This document shows, piece after piece, positions 27,132 to 41,774 of a stretch of DNA of 64,000 nucleotides. The notes beneath the pieces are model-generated. The model worked only from the letters and a program-made list of their open reading frames with translations. It was not told the origin of the DNA and did not search any database. A program made the position numbers and the translations under genes. The first letter of the stretch is position 1; each line of letters starts with the position of its first letter. Source of the stretch: Actinomycetes bacterium (GTDB lineage: Bacteria; Actinomycetota; Acidimicrobiia; Acidimicrobiales; RAAP-2); assembly GCA_021848365.1 (NCBI GenBank), contig JAJZUS010000001.1, positions 372,001-436,000 on the forward strand, given 5' to 3'.

Positions 27132-27812
27132 ATGAAGATCCGACCCGAGAAGGTCGCCGTCATCGACGAGGTGACGGCCCGCGTGGCGACCACGTCCACG
27201 GCGGTCGTGACGGAGTACCGCGGCCTGACGGTCGCCCAGATCTCGGCGCTGCGCCGGCGCCTGCGCACGCTCGGGGCCGACTACAAGGTCTTCAAGAACA
27301 CCCTGGTCCGCAGGGCGATCTCGGGAACGCCGGTCGAGTCCCTCGGTGAGATGCTGGAGGGACCGACGGCCATCGCCTTCGTCGACGGCGACGTCTCGGC
27401 CGTCGCGAAGGCCCTGCGCGACTTCACCAAGGAGGCGCCGGCCCTCGTCGTCAAGGGCGGCGTCCTCGACGGTCGCGCCCTCTCCTCGAGCGACCTGAAC
27501 GCGCTGGCCGACCTGCCCAGTCGTGAGGTCATGCTCTCCCAGCTGGCCGGCCTCCTGGCCGCCCCGCTGCGCACGATGGCCGGCCTGCTCAAGGCCGTGC
27601 CCCAGAACCTCGCTTACGGCCTGTCGGCCCTCCTCGACTCGCGCGGCGGTGCCGCGCTGGCGAGCGAGCCGACGGCCGCCGAGACTCCGGCCGGGGTCGA
27701 GGATGCCGACACGGCGGCGAGCGGCGACGGTGACGTCGTCGCGGAGGAGGCGGCCCCGGCCGCCGAGTCCGACACCCCCGCGGCGCCAGCCGCGGAGGAA
27801 CCGGCCGAGTGA
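27132..27812 (+). CDS. rplJ: 50S ribosomal protein L10 with long acidic C-terminal tail
   Basis: A 226-residue L10, the base of the L7/L12 stalk. The N-terminal rRNA-binding domain and the C-terminal helix for L12 dimers (near LAYGLSALLDSRG) end about residue 172. The remaining roughly 54 residues form an Ala/Glu/Asp/Pro/Thr-rich disordered tail absent from most L10 proteins, which are about 165-180 residues. GGCGGAGGTGAG provides the ribosome site. Confidence 0.95.
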   Translation: MKIRPEKVAVIDEVTARVATTSTAVVTEYRGLTVAQISALRRRLRTLGADYKVFKNTLVRRAISGTPVESLGEMLEGPTAIAFVDGDVSAVAKALRDFTKEAPALVVKGGVLDGRALSSSDLNALADLPSREVMLSQLAGLLAAPLRTMAGLLKAVPQNLAYGLSALLDSRGGAALASEPTAAETPAGVEDADTAASGDGDVVAEEAAPAAESDTPAAPAAEEPAE

Positions 27813-27853
27813 TCGCGTAGAGCGACAGGACAGACAGACAAAGGAGAGACACT

Positions 27854-28243
27854 ATGGCGTCCCTGACCAAGGAGCAGATTCTCGACGGCATCGCCGAGCT
27901 GACGGTCATCGAGCTGGCCGAGCTGCTCAAGGCATTCGAGGAGAAGTTCGGCGTGACCGCGGCGGCTCCCGTCGCGGTGGCGGCCCCGGCGGCCGGCGGC
28001 GGCGCGGGTGCGGCCGAGGAAGTCGAGGAGAAGAGCGACTTCGACGTCATCCTCGTGAGCGGTGGCGAGAAGAAGATCCAGGTGATCAAGGAAGTTCGCA
28101 CGCTGACCAACCTGGGCCTCAAGGAGGCGAAGGACCTGGTCGACGGCGCTCCCAAGCCGGTCCTCGAGAAGGTCTCGAAGGCCGACGCGGAGAAGGCGAA
28201 GGCGGCCCTCGAGGGCGCCGGCGCCACCGTCGAGCTCAAGTAG
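27854..28243 (+). CDS. rplL: 50S ribosomal protein L7/L12
   Basis: A 129-residue stalk protein. It has an N-terminal dimerisation domain (1-35), an Ala/Gly/Pro hinge (about 38-56) and a C-terminal factor-binding domain ([24 protein letters not shown] onward) that contacts EF-Tu and EF-G. AAGGAGAG precedes the ATG. Confidence 0.97.
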   Translation: MASLTKEQILDGIAELTVIELAELLKAFEEKFGVTAAAPVAVAAPAAGGGAGAAEEVEEKSDFDVILVSGGEKKIQVIKEVRTLTNLGLKEAKDLVDGAPKPVLEKVSKADAEKAKAALEGAGATVELK

Positions 28244-28252
28244 TCCCCGGCG

Positions 28253-28281
28253 GGTCCCCCGGCCCTCGTGGCCGGGGGACC
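28253..28281 (+). terminator. Strong hairpin after rplL, attenuator or processing site
   Basis: A perfect 12-bp GC-rich stem (GGTCCCCCGGCC and its complement) with a 5-nt loop CTCGT lies 9 nt after rplL. There is no U-tract, so it may attenuate, stabilise the 3' end of rplJL mRNA, or be cut by an RNase rather than act as a full terminator. Confidence 0.55.
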
Positions 28282-28298
28282 GCGCGCCGGTCCGGTAC

Positions 28299-28327
28299 TT
28301 GACCGGAATGGCGTGAGTGCCTATCGT
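28299..28327 (+). promoter_or_regulatory. Promoter P1 of rpoBC
   Basis: TTGACC at 28299-28304 and TATCGT at 28322-28327 have 17-bp spacing. The -35 is identical to that of the rplJ promoter. Confidence 0.6.
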
Positions 28328-28371
28328 GGCCCCAACCGCCACGGCGGTGGCGCTCCGGCGAGGAGCGCTAC

Positions 28372-28401
28372 TTGCATATCTCACTCGCGAGGCATTAGAG
28401 T
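28372..28401 (+). promoter_or_regulatory. Promoter P2 of rpoBC
   Basis: TTGCAT at 28372-28377 and TAGAGT at 28396-28401 have 18-bp spacing, a second possible start for rpoB about 100 nt before the gene. Confidence 0.45.
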
Positions 28402-28492
28402 CGAAAGACCGTGCCCTCGCGTCTCGCTGTGCCGTCCCCTGCCCCCCGCTGTGGTGGCACACGGTCGTGTGGCCGGAAATCACCCTCGATGC

Positions 28493-28508
28493 GGAGGTCT
28501 GCCCGTTG
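28493..28508 (+). promoter_or_regulatory. Ribosome site selecting the TTG start of rpoB
   Basis: GGAGGT at 28493-28498 is followed by 7 nt and TTG at 28506-28508. In-frame upstream ATG/GTG codons have no such site. Confidence 0.65.
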
Positions 28509-31500
28509 ACGTCTCGGACCACTAGCCCGGAACGCTTTAATTTCTCGGCCTTGGGCGAGTCCTTCCCCTTGCCGAACCTGCTGGACATCCAGCGTGACAG
28601 TTTCGACTACTTCATGCGTGACGGGCTCCGGGAGGCGTTCGCGTCGATCTCGCCGATCACGGACTTCACCGGACGTCTCTCGCTCGAACTCGAGTACGAC
28701 CCCGACGACCCCGACCTGAAGAGTCCCCCGAAGTTCACGGTCGAGGAGTGCCGCCAGCGGGCGACCACCTTCAGCCAGCCGATCTTCGTGCGGGCGCGCT
28801 TCCTCAACGCCGAGACCGGTGAGATCAAGGAGCAGACGGTCTTCATGGGGGACTTCCCCATCATGACCGAGCAGGGCACCTTCATCATCAACGGCACCGA
28901 GCGAGTGGTCGTCAGCCAGCTGGTCCGCTCGCCCGGCGTGCTCTTCCAGCCCGGCAAGGACGAGAAGGTCGCCTTCGAGGGGACGATCCACCCCAGCCGC
29001 GGTGAGTGGCTGCAGGTCGACCTCGAGGAGAAGCGCAACCGGGCCGCGAACGCCGGAGCCCGCATCGCCCGCAAGCGTCGCGTCTCGATCTTCACCCTCC
29101 TGCGCGCCCTCGACACGGCGATCGACGAGTCCTTCTTCGAGAAGTTCGTCGCGCACTTCGAGTTCCTCGAGGACCAGTACCACGCGGACTGGAAGAAGGC
29201 CCACGTCGAGATCCAGAAGCACATGGAGCGCTACGGCCACGAGGACAACCCCGAGGGCTTCCAGCGCGCCAGCCAGGAGACGGCCTGGCTCGAGATCTAC
29301 CGCCGCGCCCGTCCGGGCGAGGTCCAGACGGTCGAGGCCGCCCGCCAGTACTTCGAGGGGGCCTTCTTCTCGGACAAGCGCTACGACCTGTCCCGGGTCG
29401 GGCGCTACAAGCTCGACCGCAAGCTCGGTGAGGAGGTCGCCCGCAACGTCGAGCTGTTCGGCGACATCCTCGAGCCGCCGCACCCCGAGCTGCACGTCCT
29501 CTCTCGCGCCGACGTCCTGGCGACGACGACCTACCTGCTCAACCTGGCCCGCGACCGCACCGCCAAGGAGACCGCGTACCACATCGACGACCAGGACCAC
29601 TTCGCCAACCGCCGCATCCGCAGCGTGGGCGAGCTGATCCAGAACGCCCTGCGCACCGGCCTGTCGCGCATGGAGCGGGTCGTGCGCGAGCGCATGAACA
29701 CCCAGGACGTCGAGGCCATCGCGCCCCAGACGCTGATCAACATCCGGCCCGTGATGTCGGCGATCAAGGAGTTCTTCGCGACCTCCCAGCTGAGCCAGTT
29801 CATGGACCAGAACAACCCGCTGAGCGGTCTCACCCACAAGCGTCGTCTGTCGGCGCTCGGGCCGGGCGGTCTCTCGCGAGAGCGCGCGGGCCTCGAGGTC
29901 CGCGACGTGCACTCCTCGCACTACGGTCGCATGTGCCCGATCGAGACGCCCGAGGGCCCGAACGTCGGACTCATCGGCTACCTGGCCAACTACGCCCGGA
30001 TCAACGAGTACGGCTTCATCGAGACGCCGTACCGCGTGGTCGAGAACGGCCGCGTCACCGGTGAGGTGCGCTACTTCACAGCCGACGAGGAGGAGCGCTT
30101 CGTCATCGCCCAGGCCAACACGGAGCTCGACGAGGACGGCCGCATCAAGGCCGACCGCGTGCTCGTGCGTCGCGGGCCCATCGGCACGGGACTGCGCGTG
30201 GGCTCGTCCAACCGCTCGTCCTCGACCACCTCGGAGATCGACTACGTGCGACCCGAGGAAGTCGAGCTGATGGACGTGTCGACCCGACAGGTCATCTCGG
30301 TGGCGACCTCGCTCATCCCCTTCGTCGAGCACGACGACGCCCAGCGCGCGCTCATGGGCGCGAACATGCAGAAGCAGGCCGTGCCGCTCATCATGCCCGA
30401 GGCCCCCTTCGTGGGCACCGGCATGGAGAGCCGGGCGGCGCTCGACTCGGGTGACGTGCTGATCGCCGAGGGTGACGGCGTCGTGCGCTCGGTCTCGGGC
30501 GACCGCATCGTGGTCGAGTACGAGAAGAACGTCACCGACCGCTACGGCAAGGCCCTGGGCAAGAAGCAGTACACGCTCAACAAGTTCCGTCGGTCGAACC
30601 AGGACACCTCGATCAACCAGAAGCCCCTCGTGGTGGGCGGCGAGACCGTCCGCGCCGGGGACCTCCTGGCCGACGGGACCTCGACGAACCACGGCGAGCT
30701 CGCACTCGGCAAGAACCTGCTCGTGGCCTACATGCCGTGGGAGGGCTTCAACTACGAGGACGCGATCATCATCTCCGAGCGCCTGGTGCGCGACGACGTG
30801 CTGACCTCGATCCACGTCAAGGAGTACGAGATCGACGCCCGCGACACCAAGCTGGGCGCCGAGGAGATCACCCGGGACATCCCGAACCTGCCCGACGACA
30901 TCCTGGCCGACCTCGACGACCGCGGCATCGTGCGCATCGGCGCCGAGGTCGACGCCGGCGACATCCTCGTGGGCAAGGTCACGCCGAAGGGGGAGACGGA
31001 GCAGTCGCCCGAGGAGCGCCTCCTGCGCGCCATCTTCGGTGAGAAGGCCCGCGAGGTGCGCGACACCTCGCTGAAGGTCCCCCACGGCGAGTCCGGCAAG
31101 GTCATCGACGTCAAGGTGTACAGCCGCGACGAGGACCACGAGATGCAGCCGGGTGTCAACCAGCTGGTCAAGGTCTACGTGGCCCAGACCCGAAAGATCT
31201 CCGAGGGTGACAAGCTCGCCGGACGCCACGGCAACAAGGGCGTCATCTCGAAGATCCTGCCGGTCGAGGACATGCCGCACCTGGCCGACGGGACCCCCGT
31301 CGACATCATCCTCAGCCCGCTGGGCGTGCCGAGCCGCATGAACGTGGGCCAGGTGCTCGAGAGCCACCTGGGCTACGCGGCCCGTCACGGATGGCGCGGC
31401 GCGCCCGTCAGCCCGATGGTCGGGACCTCGGGTCACGAGGACCAGGCCGACCCGGCGACCCGCCCGTACCGCAAGACCCGTCCGCGCACCGAGCCGGCCG

Positions 31501-32185
31501 TCTACGTGGCCACCCCGTCCTTCGACGGCGCCCACTGGGACGAGTCGGAGCGGGCCAAGGACAAGCCGACGATCCAGGAGACCTTCGCGACGCTCAACGT
31601 CGACGGGGCTCACGGCGAGCGCCTGCTCGCGGGGGACAACGACGGCAAGGTCATCCTCTTCAACGGTCGCACCGGCGAGGCGTACGACAACCCGATCTCG
31701 GTCGGCTACGCGTACATCCTCAAGTTGGCGCACATGGTCGACGACAAGATCCACGCCCGTTCGACCGGCCCGTACTCGATGATCACGGCCCAGCCCCTCG
31801 GGGGCAAGGCCCAGTTCGGTGGACAGCGCTTCGGGGAGATGGAGGTGTGGGCCCTCGAGGCCTACGGCGCCGCCTACGCCCTGCAGGAGCTGCTCACGGT
31901 CAAGAGCGACGACATGCGGGGCCGCGAGCGCGCCTACGAGTCGATCGTCAAGGGTCAGAACCTGCCCGAGCCGGGGATCCCGGAGTCGTTCAAGGTCCTG
32001 ATCAAGGAGATGCAGTCGCTGTGCCTCAACGTCGAGGTGCGCGACAAGGTCGGCGCCCACGTCGACCTGGCCGACACCGAGGAGGACTTCTTCTCGGTGA
32101 CGCGCGAGCTGGGGATCGACATCAGTCGACCCGAGCGCGGAAGCGATGAAGAGGACGCCCGTCGGGCCGCCGAAAGGAAGCTGTC

Positions 32186-32189
<4 letters not shown>
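28506..32189 (+). CDS. rpoB: RNA polymerase beta subunit
   Basis: A 1227-residue beta subunit, from the TTG start chosen by its ribosome site. The protein then begins with the family-like stretch [14 protein letters not shown]. The same frame is open up to 28317, but that extension crosses both rpoB promoters. The rifampicin region ([20 protein letters not shown], then RLSALGPGG) is wild type, with Asp, His and Ser intact, predicting rifampicin sensitivity. The [15 protein letters not shown] segment and other C-terminal motifs are complete. The stop overlaps the rpoC start by 4 bp. Confidence 0.96.
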
Positions 32190-36214
<4,025 letters not shown>

Positions 36215-36234
36215 GGCGCGGCGGCGCGGGCGGT

Positions 36235-36264
36235 TTGCCGACTCGCGCCGTCGTGTCGTAAAAT
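36235..36264 (+). promoter_or_regulatory. Promoter of the rpsL-rpsG-fusA operon
   Basis: TTGCCG at 36235-36240 and TAAAAT at 36259-36264 are 18 bp apart. The leader to the rpsL GTG is about 60 nt. Confidence 0.6.
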
Positions 36265-36330
36265 CGACAGTCCGTGTGCCGCCCCGGTGGCACACCCCCA
36301 CGAAGTAACAATCCAAGAACGAGGTTCCGC

Positions 36331-36702
36331 GTGCCCACCATCGCACAACTGGTCCGCAAGGGCCGGCAGGACAAGGTCTCCAAGACCAAGACGCCGGCGC
36401 TCAAGGGAGCGCCACAGCGGCGCGGCGTGTGCACCCGCGTGCACACCGTCACGCCCAAGAAGCCGAACTCGGCCCTGCGTAAGGTGGCTCGCGTGCGACT
36501 GACCTCGGGGGTCGAGGTCACGGCCTACATCCCGGGCGTCGGCCACAACCTGCAGGAGCACTCGATCGTCCTCGTTCGCGGGGGCCGTGTGAAGGACCTC
36601 CCCGGCGTTCGCTACAAGATCATCCGCGGCGCCCTCGACACCTCGGGCGTGCGCGACCGCAAGCAGGCCCGTAGCCGTTACGGCGCCAAGAAGGAGAGCT
36701 GA
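36331..36702 (+). CDS. rpsL: 30S ribosomal protein S12
   Basis: A 123-residue S12 at the decoding centre. The streptomycin-related residues are wild type: Lys43 in [11 protein letters not shown], and Lys88 and Pro91 in [13 protein letters not shown] at 36331 with GAGG six bases upstream gives the family start [10 protein letters not shown]; the frame's earlier ATG at 36274 adds unconserved residues. The stop overlaps the rpsG start by one base. Confidence 0.97.
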   Translation: MPTIAQLVRKGRQDKVSKTKTPALKGAPQRRGVCTRVHTVTPKKPNSALRKVARVRLTSGVEVTAYIPGVGHNLQEHSIVLVRGGRVKDLPGVRYKIIRGALDTSGVRDRKQARSRYGAKKES

Positions 36703-37172
36703 TGCCCCGCAAAGGACCCGCCGAGCGCCGGGAGCTCATCCCCGACCCGATCTACAAGTCCGTCCTGGTCACGCAGGTTATCAACAAGGTCCTGGAGCGC
36801 GGCAAGCGCACCATCGCCGAGCGCATCGTCTACACGGCTCTCGAGTCGGTGGAGCAGAAGACCGGGGGCGACCCGGTGGCCGCCCTCAAGCGGGCGCTCG
36901 AGAACGTGCGCCCCGAGCTCGAGGTCCGCAGCCGCCGCGTCGGCGGCACCACCTACCAGGTGCCCGTCGAGGTGCGGCCCCGCCGCGCCACGACGCTCGC
37001 CATCCGGTGGCTGACCGACTTCGCGAAGAAGCGCCGCGAGAAGACGATGTCCGAGCGCCTCGCGGCCGAGATCATCGACGCCAGCAACGGCGTCGGCGCC
37101 GCCGTCAAGCGGCGCGAGGACATGGCCAAGATGGCCGAGTCCAACAAGGCCTTCGCCCACTATCGCTGGTAG
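36702..37172 (+). CDS. rpsG: 30S ribosomal protein S7
   Basis: A 156-residue standard S7 that nucleates assembly of the 30S head. It contains [14 protein letters not shown] and ends with FAHYRW. It overlaps rpsL (TGATG) with AAGGAGAG upstream, so its translation is coupled. Confidence 0.97.
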   Translation: MPRKGPAERRELIPDPIYKSVLVTQVINKVLERGKRTIAERIVYTALESVEQKTGGDPVAALKRALENVRPELEVRSRRVGGTTYQVPVEVRPRRATTLAIRWLTDFAKKRREKTMSERLAAEIIDASNGVGAAVKRREDMAKMAESNKAFAHYRW

Positions 37173-37193
37173 AGAAAGAGACGTCCCACCCCC

Positions 37194-39281
37194 ATGGCTT
37201 CACGCGACTTCGCCCTGGACAAGGTCCGCAACATCGGCATCATGGCCCACATCGACGCCGGTAAGACGACCACGACCGAGCGCATCCTCTACTACACGGG
37301 CAAGAACTACAAGATCGGCGAGGTCCACGAGGGCGCCGCGACCATGGACTGGATGGTCCAGGAGCAGGAGCGCGGCATCACGATCACCTCGGCCGCGACC
37401 ACCTGCCAGTGGAACGGCCACCGGATCAACATCATCGACACCCCGGGCCACGTCGACTTCACGGTCGAGGTCGAGCGCTCCCTGCGCGTGCTCGACGGGG
37501 CCGTCGCGGTCTTCGACGCCGTCGCCGGCGTGGAGCCCCAGACCGAGACGGTCTGGCGCCAGGCCAACAAGTACCACGTCCCGCGCATCTGCTTCGTGAA
37601 CAAGATGGACCGCGTCGGGGCCGACTTCTTCCGGTGCGTGGACATGATCCGCGACCGCCTGGACTGCGTGCCGGCCGTCATCCAGCTGCCGATCGGGGCG
37701 GAGGGCCACTACCAGGGCATCATCGACCTCACGACGATGAAGGCGACGATCTACCACGACGAGAAGGGTGAGAACTTCGAGGTCGTGGACATCCCCGCCG
37801 AGTTCCGCGAGCAGGCCGACGAGTACCACACGGCCCTGATCGACGTGCTCACCACCTTCGACGACCACCTGATGGAGAAGGTGCTCGGCGAGGAGGAGGT
37901 CACGCCGGCCGACATCCGTCGCGCCCTGCGCGTCGGGACCCTGGGCAGTCACTGCGTGCCGATCCTCAACGGGACCGCCTTCAAGAACAAGGGCGTCCAG
38001 CCCATGCTCGACGCCGTCGTGGACTTCCTGCCCTCGCCGGTCGACCTGCCCCCCACCCAGGGGACCCGGCCGAGCAACGACGAGCCCGTCGAGCGCAAGG
38101 CCAGCGACGACGAGCCCTTCGCGGCGCTCGCCTTCAAGATCATGACCGACCCCTACGTCGGCAAGCTGACCTACCTGCGCGTCTACTCCGGCACCCTGGA
38201 GAAGGGCGAGACGGTCATCAACACGACCAAGGGGAACAAGAAGGAGCGTCTCGGGCGACTCCTCCTGATGCACGCGAACAACCGCGAGGACCTCGAGACC
38301 ATCCGCACCGGCGACATCGTCGCCGCGGTGGGCCTGAAGCAGGTCACGACCGGTGACACCCTCTCGGACTCGAACGACCTGATCCGCCTGGAGACCCTGA
38401 CCTTCCCGGAGCCCGTCATCCACGTGGCGGTCGAGCCGAAGACCAAGGCCGACCAGGAGAAGCTGGCGAAGGCCCTCTACGCGCTCTCCGAGGAGGACCC
38501 CACCTTCCGAGTGCGCACCGACGAGGAGACCGGCCAGACCGTCATCTCGGGAATGGGCGAGCTGCACTTGGAGGTCCTGGTCGACCGCATGCTGCGCGAG
38601 TTCTCGGTCGACGCCAACGTCGGCAAGCCCCAGGTGGCCTACCGCGAGACCGTGCGCAAGACCGTCGAGAAGGTCGAGGAGAAGTACGTCCGCCAGACCG
38701 GTGGTAAGGGCCAGTACGGCCACGTGGTCATCACCCTGGAGCCGACCGGCCCCGGTGGCGGCTACGAGTTCCTCGACGAGATCACCGGTGGGGTGATCCC
38801 CAAGGAGTACATCAACCCGGTCAACCAGGGAATTCAGGAGGCGCTCACCGCGGGGGTGCTCGCCGGGTACCCGACGGTCGACGTGCGCGTGCGACTGACC
38901 TTCGGCTCGTACCACGACGTCGACTCCTCGGAGATGGCCTTCAAGATCGCGGGATCGCTCGCCATCAAGAAGGCCGCCCGCATGGCCAACCCGGTCCTGC
39001 TCGAGCCGATCATGGCCGTCGAGGTCGTGACGCCCGAGGACTACATGGGCGACGTGATCGGCGACCTGTCCTCCCGGCGAGGCCGCGTCGAGGGCATGGA
39101 GCAGCGCGGCAACAGCCAGGCCATCCGGGCTCAGGTCCCGCTCGCGGAGATGTTCGGCTACGCTACTGACCTGCGGTCGCGAACCCAGGGTCGCGCGACC
39201 TACACCATGCAGTTCCATTCGTACGCGGAAGTGCCCGACTCGATCGGCAAGGAGATCGTGGCGAAGGCCACCGGCGCGTAA
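37194..39281 (+). CDS. fusA: Elongation factor G
   Basis: A 695-residue translocase GTPase. The P-loop is [12 protein letters not shown], the switch region [11 protein letters not shown], then DTPGHVDF and NKMDRVG. Domain IV carries [10 protein letters not shown]. All five domains are present and the length is typical. It follows rpsG by 21 bp. A 114-bp leader separates it from tuf. Confidence 0.97.
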   Translation: MASRDFALDKVRNIGIMAHIDAGKTTTTERILYYTGKNYKIGEVHEGAATMDWMVQEQERGITITSAATTCQWNGHRINIIDTPGHVDFTVEVERSLRVLDGAVAVFDAVAGVEPQTETVWRQANKYHVPRICFVNKMDRVGADFFRCVDMIRDRLDCVPAVIQLPIGAEGHYQGIIDLTTMKATIYHDEKGENFEVVDIPAEFREQADEYHTALIDVLTTFDDHLMEKVLGEEEVTPADIRRALRVGTLGSHCVPILNGTAFKNKGVQPMLDAVVDFLPSPVDLPPTQGTRPSNDEPVERKASDDEPFAALAFKIMTDPYVGKLTYLRVYSGTLEKGETVINTTKGNKKERLGRLLLMHANNREDLETIRTGDIVAAVGLKQVTTGDTLSDSNDLIRLETLTFPEPVIHVAVEPKTKADQEKLAKALYALSEEDPTFRVRTDEETGQTVISGMGELHLEVLVDRMLREFSVDANVGKPQVAYRETVRKTVEKVEEKYVRQTGGKGQYGHVVITLEPTGPGGGYEFLDEITGGVIPKEYINPVNQGIQEALTAGVLAGYPTVDVRVRLTFGSYHDVDSSEMAFKIAGSLAIKKAARMANPVLLEPIMAVEVVTPEDYMGDVIGDLSSRRGRVEGMEQRGNSQAIRAQVPLAEMFGYATDLRSRTQGRATYTMQFHSYAEVPDSIGKEIVAKATGA

Positions 39282-39395
39282 AGGACTGGGAAACCAGTAG
39301 TCAACCAGAGGTCCAAACCGTCGTCGGGGAGGGCCGAAACAGAACCGACGGGACCAGGGTGGGCCCGTCACGAGACAGAAAGTAAGTCCCCGACA
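39282..39395 (+). promoter_or_regulatory. fusA-tuf intergenic leader
   Basis: This 114-bp spacer has short complementary runs (CCGTCG near 39319 and CGACGG near 39347) but no convincing -35/-10 pair. There is no Shine-Dalgarno close to the tuf ATG; only a weak GAAAG lies about 15 nt upstream. It may control how fusA and tuf are differently expressed. Confidence 0.3.
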
Positions 39396-40583
39396 ATGGC
39401 AAAGCAGAAGTTCGAGCGCACCAAGCCGCACGTCAACATCGGCACGATGGGACACATCGACCACGGCAAGACGACCCTCACCGCGGCGATCACCAAGGTG
39501 CTGAGCGACCGCCTCCCCGGAACGGCCTTCACGCCGTTCGACCAGATCGACAAGGCTCCCGAGGAGCGTCAGCGCGGCATCACCATCTCGATCGCCCACG
39601 TGGAGTACGAGACCGAGAAGCGCCACTACGCCCACGTCGACATGCCGGGCCACGCCGACTACGTGAAGAACATGATCACCGGCGCCGCCCAGGTCGACGG
39701 CGCCATCCTGGTCGTCTCGGCGACCGACGGCCCGATGCCCCAGACGCGCGAGCACGTCCTGCTCGCCCGCCAGGTCGGCGTCCCCTACATCGTGGTGGCC
39801 CTGAACAAGGCCGACATGGTGGAGGACGAGGAGCTGCTCGAGCTGGTCGAGATGGAGATCCGCGACCTGCTGAACACCTACGACTTCCCGGGTGACGACA
39901 CGCCGATCGTGCGGGTCTCGGCCCTGAAGGCCCTCGAGGGCGACGCCGCCTGGGGCGACAAGATCATGGAGCTCATGACGGCCGTGGACGAGTACATCCC
40001 CGAGCCCCAGCGCGCCGTCGACAAGCCCTTCCTCATGTCGATCGAGGACGTCATGTCCATCACCGGCCGTGGCACCGTCGTCACGGGCCGCGTCGAGCAG
40101 GGCGTGATCAAGGTCGGCGACGAGGTCGAGATCGTCGGTCTGCGCACGACGCAGAAGACGACCGTCACCGGCATCGAGATGTTCCGCAAGCTCCTCGACG
40201 AGGGTCGCGCCGGTGACAACCTCGGCGCCCTGCTGCGCGGCACGAAGAAGGAGGAGGTCGAGCGCGGCCAGGTCCTCTGCAAGCCCGGCTCGATCACTCC
40301 GCACACCCAGTTCGAGGCCTCGGTCTACGTCCTGACCAAGGAGGAGGGTGGTCGTCACAAGCCGTTCTTCTCGAACTACCGGCCGCAGTTCTACTTCCGC
40401 ACCACCGACGTGACGGGCACCATCGAGCTGCCCGCCGGGACGGAGATGGTCATGCCCGGTGACAACACCGAGATGACCGTGACCCTGGGCAAGCCGATCG
40501 CGATGGAGGAGGGTCTCACCTTCTCGATCCGCGAGGGTGGCCGCACCGTGGGCTCCGGCCGCGTCGTCAAGATCCTGAAGTAG
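39396..40583 (+). CDS. tuf: Elongation factor Tu
   Basis: A 395-residue EF-Tu. The P-loop is [11 protein letters not shown], then [22 protein letters not shown] and NKADMV. Domains 2 and 3 are complete, with [12 protein letters not shown] and [19 protein letters not shown]. It delivers aminoacyl-tRNA. Only 5 bp separate it from rpsJ, so S10 is translated from the same message. Confidence 0.97.
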   Translation: MAKQKFERTKPHVNIGTMGHIDHGKTTLTAAITKVLSDRLPGTAFTPFDQIDKAPEERQRGITISIAHVEYETEKRHYAHVDMPGHADYVKNMITGAAQVDGAILVVSATDGPMPQTREHVLLARQVGVPYIVVALNKADMVEDEELLELVEMEIRDLLNTYDFPGDDTPIVRVSALKALEGDAAWGDKIMELMTAVDEYIPEPQRAVDKPFLMSIEDVMSITGRGTVVTGRVEQGVIKVGDEVEIVGLRTTQKTTVTGIEMFRKLLDEGRAGDNLGALLRGTKKEEVERGQVLCKPGSITPHTQFEASVYVLTKEEGGRHKPFFSNYRPQFYFRTTDVTGTIELPAGTEMVMPGDNTEMTVTLGKPIAMEEGLTFSIREGGRTVGSGRVVKILK

Positions 40584-40588
40584 GGATC

Positions 40589-40912
40589 GTGGCTGATAAC
40601 CGTCAGATGATCCGGATCCGGCTGAAGGCCTTCGACCACACGGTCCTCGATCAGTCGACCGCGAAGATCGTGCAGACGGTGGAGCGCACGAACGCCCGCG
40701 TCCAGGGCCCGGTGCCGCTGCCGACCGAGACGCACCGCTACACGGTGGTGCGCGGTCCGCACAAGCACAAGGACAGTCGCGAGCACTTCGAGATGCGGGT
40801 GCACAAGCGCCTGCTCGACATCGTGGACCACACCGCGAAGACGGTCGACTCGCTCCAGCGGCTCGACCTGCCGGCCGGCGTGGACATCGAGATCAAGATC
40901 CGTCAGGGCTGA
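40589..40912 (+). CDS. rpsJ: 30S ribosomal protein S10
   Basis: A 107-residue S10 with [17 protein letters not shown], the NusG/NusB-contact loop around [14 protein letters not shown], and [20 protein letters not shown] start at 40589. Here S10 ends the str operon instead of heading the S10 operon: a promoter and hairpin separate it from rplC. Confidence 0.96.
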   Translation: MADNRQMIRIRLKAFDHTVLDQSTAKIVQTVERTNARVQGPVPLPTETHRYTVVRGPHKHKDSREHFEMRVHKRLLDIVDHTAKTVDSLQRLDLPAGVDIEIKIRQG

Positions 40913-40935
40913 CCCGCGGTCCCCGTCGGCGCGAA

Positions 40936-40965
40936 TTGCGCCGGCGGGGAACCGTGGTGTACGGT
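40936..40965 (+). promoter_or_regulatory. Promoter of the rplC (S10) operon
   Basis: TTGCGC at 40936-40941 and TACGGT at 40960-40965 have 18-bp spacing, giving a leader of about 140 nt before rplC. Confidence 0.5.
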
Positions 40966-41040
40966 GGAACGCCCCCCGGCAACGGGGAAGTGACGTGTCC
41001 GGCCGCCTCCTCGGAGGGACGCCGGACCGAACCAGTCGAG

Positions 41041-41071
41041 CGCTCCGTTCGGGTTCACCCCGAACGGAGCG
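41041..41071 (+). promoter_or_regulatory. 13-bp leader hairpin before rplC
   Basis: A perfect stem CGCTCCGTTCGGG with its complement and loop TTCAC is followed by a T/G-rich GTCTGTGTGT. It lies 43 nt before the rplC GTG. It could be an attenuator of the S10 operon, a role L4 plays in other bacteria, or an inefficient terminator. Confidence 0.5.
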
Positions 41072-41114
41072 TCTGTGTGTCGGCAACGACGCGCAGAGTT
41101 AGAGAGAGGCAGAC

Positions 41115-41774
41115 GTGGCGACCAAAGCGATCGTCGGCGAGAAGGTGGGCATGACCCAGGTCTGGGACGACCAGAACCGGGCCGTGCCGGTGACGGTGGT
41201 CCGGGTGAGCCCGGTTCGCGTCGTCCAGGTGAAGACTCCCGAGAAGGAGGGCTACGGCGCCCTCCAGGTGACCTGGGGTGCCCGTCGGGCCTCCACGCTC
41301 ACCAAGCCCGAGTTGGGCCACTTCGAGAAGGCCGGCGTCACGCCCGGACGGGGACTGGTCGAGCTGCGTCTCGACGACGTCGCGGGCTACGAGGTCGGCC
41401 AGGAGTTCGGAGGCGACGCCTTCAACGCCGGCGAGAAGATCGACGCGACGGCCGTCTCGAAGGGCAAGGGCTTCGCGGGTGGCATGAAGCGCCACAACTT
41501 CAACGGCCAGGGCGGCGCCCACGGCAACCACAAGCACCACCGGGCGCCCGGCTCGATCGGGTCGTGCTCGACCCCGGGCCGCGTCTTCAAGGGCGTGCGC
41601 ATGGCGGGCCGCATGGGCGGGAACCAGGTCACCACGACGAACCTCGAGGTCGTGAGCGTGGACGTCGAGCGCCAGCTGGTGCTGGTGAAGGGGGCCGTTC
41701 CCGGCCCCCGCGGCGGCGTCGTCGTGCTGCGGACCTCGGTGAAGAACCCGATGAAGGCCGGAGGTGTCCGATGA
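41115..41774 (+). CDS. rplC: 50S ribosomal protein L3
   Basis: A 219-residue L3. The family core KGKGFAGGMKRHNFNGQGGAHG reaches toward the peptidyl-transferase centre, followed by HHRAPGSIG and GRVFKGVRMAGRMGG. GTG start at 41115 after AGAGAGGC. Its stop overlaps the rplD ATG. Confidence 0.97.
   Translation: MATKAIVGEKVGMTQVWDDQNRAVPVTVVRVSPVRVVQVKTPEKEGYGALQVTWGARRASTLTKPELGHFEKAGVTPGRGLVELRLDDVAGYEVGQEFGGDAFNAGEKIDATAVSKGKGFAGGMKRHNFNGQGGAHGNHKHHRAPGSIGSCSTPGRVFKGVRMAGRMGGNQVTTTNLEVVSVDVERQLVLVKGAVPGPRGGVVVLRTSVKNPMKAGGVR

Noticed and set aside
28317-28505. N-terminal extension of RpoB from ATG at 28317
   Set aside because: It would overlap both rpoB promoter candidates and has no similarity to RpoB N-termini or a ribosome site.
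28395-32060. 1221-residue minus-strand open frame opposite rpoB
   Set aside because: It is an exact shadow of rpoB with no protein family pattern and no promoter or ribosome site at its start.
37200-40358. 1052-residue minus-strand open frame across fusA and tuf
   Set aside because: It lies antisense to two certain genes and crosses the gap between them. In DNA this GC-rich, codon-position bias leaves long stop-free antisense frames. Its composition (Asp/Val/Leu/Arg/His) is typical of such shadows.
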